DNA from: Trebonia sp030042015
GTDB lineage: Bacteria > Actinomycetota > Actinomycetes > Streptosporangiales > Streptosporangiaceae
Length of the DNA stretch: 12,439 nt
Reading direction: 5' to 3'
NCBI RefSeq assembly: GCF_030042015.1
Contig: NZ_JASIAL010000518.1
Location: 1-12,439, forward strand
Part shown: in pieces, positions 11,556 through 12,439 of the stretch
How the letters are laid out: each line of letters opens with the position of its first letter
How positions within the stretch are numbered: the first letter of the stretch is position 1
The notes under the pieces: model-generated
What the model was told of the DNA's origin: nothing
The model's input: only the letters and a program-made list of their open reading frames with translations
Databases searched by the model: none
Translations under genes and position numbers: made by a program

Positions 11556-11561
11556 CGTGTG

Positions 11562-12197
11562 GTGGCCAAACACTGGACCGGATGGCCGGCCGCCGCCCTG
11601 GCGATGCTGGTCACGCTGGCGCTCGTGGCCGGCGAGCTGACCGACGCCGCGCAGCGGCGGTGGTGGTCGGCCCACTCGCTGACGACAGACACGGTGTCGG
11701 GGCTGCTCGTGCTGCTTGTCACGGTCCTCGTGGTGAACCAGCTGCTCAGGAGGCGGCAGTCGCGGGAGCGCGGCCAGGCGGTCGCGGCCCAGGCGACCAT
11801 CATGGTGGCCCAGGCCGCCCGGGCCGCCAGGGCCGTGTCGGCGCTGGCGCACGGTTCCGGCGACCGCGACTCCGATTCCGATTCCGATTCCGATGAGTTC
11901 AGGACCTACATGATCATGTTGCTGGTCGGCGCGCCCGTGCTCATCGATGACCCGGTCTCGCGGCGCTTCCTGGAACAGGCGCAGTTCCTCGGCGGCGTGC
12001 TGGCGCGCACGCTCACGACGCTGCACGGCACGGCACACGCGGGCGCCCCGAGCCCCCCGAGCCCCCCGCCTGACGCCGAATTCGACGACGCGGTGCAGCG
12101 GCTCAAGGACGCCGCGGCCCCGCTGCTGCAATTGCTCAGTCCTGAGGTGCTCAGCACCGTCGAGGGCATGGCGTGGACCGCGGACGAGATCGGATAG
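11562..12197 (+). CDS. two-helix membrane protein with Ser-Asp repeat, unknown function
   Basis: A protein of 211 aa that I do not recognise. Two membrane helices (about 9-25 and 46-62) are joined by a short loop with RRWW and followed by RRRQSRERG, placing the C-terminal two thirds in the cytoplasm by the positive-inside rule. That part has an Ala-rich helix (70-97), an acidic Asp-Ser repeat (102-112), a hydrophobic stretch (MIMLLVGAPVLI, 117-128), a Pro/Ser-rich linker (162-170) and a helical end rich in Leu and Ala. Start: tandem GTG codons at 11559 and 11562; I favour 11562 because it sits 6 nt from a TANNNT element. GC-rich codon use matches its neighbours. It is divergent from the epimerase. 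Confidence 0.72.
   Translation: MAKHWTGWPAAALAMLVTLALVAGELTDAAQRRWWSAHSLTTDTVSGLLVLLVTVLVVNQLLRRRQSRERGQAVAAQATIMVAQAARAARAVSALAHGSGDRDSDSDSDSDEFRTYMIMLLVGAPVLIDDPVSRRFLEQAQFLGGVLARTLTTLHGTAHAGAPSPPSPPPDAEFDDAVQRLKDAAAPLLQLLSPEVLSTVEGMAWTADEIG
11868..11894 (+). repeat. hexanucleotide microsatellite (GAYTCC)x4 in the membrane-protein gene
   Basis: GACTCC is followed by GATTCC three times and GAT, encoding alternating Asp and Ser. The unit is two codons, so gain or loss of a copy by slippage would keep the frame and change only the length of the acidic stretch. Confidence 0.85.
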
Positions 12198-12226
12198 GGG
12201 CGACGCGCGGGTGGCGGGCGGTCTGC

Positions 12227-12251
12227 GGGCGGGTGGCGGGCGGGTGGCGGG
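12227..12251 (+). repeat. G-rich 11-bp repeat, G-quadruplex-prone, after the membrane-protein gene
   Basis: GGGCGGGTGGC occurs twice in tandem (12227-12237 and 12238-12248) followed by GGG. This gives five GGG runs with alternating 1-nt and 4-nt loops, which meets the usual quadruplex rule. Further GGG runs lie at 12209-12218. It is 30 bp past the stop codon, on the transcribed sense strand, and may slow or end transcription. Confidence 0.6.
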
Positions 12252-12279
12252 AGTCCGCACAGGAACGCACGCGGATTAT

Positions 12280-12306
12280 CGGCGCCCGCCACATTGCGGC
12301 GCCCGC
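12280..12306. repeat. direct repeat CGGCGCCCGC, 17-bp period, upstream of the last gene
   Basis: Copies lie at 12280-12289 and 12297-12306, about 70-100 bp before the ATG at 12378. They may be activator sites. A weak -10 (TATGGT, 12319-12324) follows. Confidence 0.35.
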
Positions 12307-12377
12307 GCGGCCGCCGGGTATGGTTTTGCCCAAATGAGCCCCCATTCCGCGCCAGGACCGGTGAGGAGCGCGACGCG

Positions 12378-12439
12378 ATGACAGCCCGGCAGCAGTTCGC
12401 CCGCCTGCTTCCGCTGGCCCTGCTGGTCGTGCTCGCGAT
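12378..12439 (+). CDS. start of a probably exported or membrane protein, truncated by the window edge
   Basis: Only 20 codons are visible. ATG 12378 is preceded by GAGGAG (12363-12368) at 9 nt. The translation begins MTARQQFARLLP and continues as an unbroken run of Leu, Ala and Val, with one Arg before the hydrophobic core. This is the look of a signal peptide or first membrane helix. Family and function cannot be told. Confidence 0.6.
   Translation, partial: MTARQQFARLLPLALLVVLA

Larger units (their letters stand above)
10977..11561. other. 585-bp divergent intergenic region between the epimerase and the membrane-protein gene
   Basis: Four parts can be seen: a GC palindrome in the epimerase leader (11001-11018); an AT-rich island (about 11032-11160) unlike anything else in the window, with three inverted repeats; a GC-rich stretch with a long hairpin (11307-11354); and about 200 bp of ordinary GC-rich sequence up to the next start. 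A 105-codon minus-strand frame at 11227-11544 is Ala/Pro/Arg-rich with no start signal and is not accepted as a gene. Confidence 0.6.

Noticed and set aside
12201..12377. Small gene between the membrane protein and the last partial gene
   Set aside because: Only G-rich repeats and short direct repeats are present; no frame has a start signal or protein-like composition.

Overview
The window reads as a chromosomal segment of a high-GC actinomycete. Codon third positions are overwhelmingly G or C, several genes start with GTG, several starts look leaderless, and the gene families (NarL-type two-component pair, Rv0281-type methyltransferase, Ala/Gln/Lys-rich coiled-coil protein, small HhH-GPD protein) are typical of Streptosporangiales/Streptomyces-like bacteria. 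I see no transposase, phage gene, CRISPR array, tRNA or rRNA. The genus cannot be fixed from the sequence.

Layout. (1) 1-1442, minus strand: an ABC-2 exporter, ATPase then permease, with the permease cut by the window edge. The ATPase frame does not close at the permease start but stays open to position 60. (2) 1575-4393, plus strand: histidine kinase, NarL/LuxR response regulator and a class I SAM methyltransferase in one tight operon, divergent from the ABC exporter. An 18-bp dyad sits midway in the divergent promoter region. This arrangement suggests that the two-component pair controls the exporter. (3) 4394-5038: a 645-bp stretch with no credible gene. It holds a strong hairpin, an operator-like palindrome, an 11-bp inverted repeat, a G-run cluster and a 31-bp tandem repeat array just upstream of a small coiled-coil protein gene (5039-5458). 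(4) 5469-7733: a VOC-family protein (minus), an M55 D-aminopeptidase (plus), a small two-helix membrane protein (minus) and an HhH-GPD DNA-repair-type protein (plus). (5) 7776-8834: an adenosine-deaminase-family enzyme whose 3' end overlaps a convergent gene for a small secreted four-cysteine protein (8801-9379). (6) 9597-10976, minus: a secreted aldose 1-epimerase, followed by a large hairpin and preceded by an AT-rich regulatory island containing three dyads. (7) 11562-12197, plus: an unrecognised two-helix membrane protein with a Ser-Asp microsatellite, then a G-rich 11-bp repeat, then the first 20 codons of a new gene beginning with a hydrophobic leader.

Working together: the clearest functional unit is the kinase/regulator pair plus the divergent ABC exporter, with the methyltransferase as passenger or partner. 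The two secreted products (epimerase and four-Cys protein) are adjacent on the same strand but separated by a hairpin. The remaining genes look like independent housekeeping or accessory genes, each with its own promoter. Five genes have a TANNNT or GATAAT hexamer 6-7 nt before the start codon; in two of them (M55 peptidase and adenosine deaminase) it lies within an identical 14-bp sequence. I found no convincing new multi-gene system. The less usual items are the ABC frame anomaly, the repeat array, the AT-rich dyad island and the secreted mutarotase/cysteine-protein pair.
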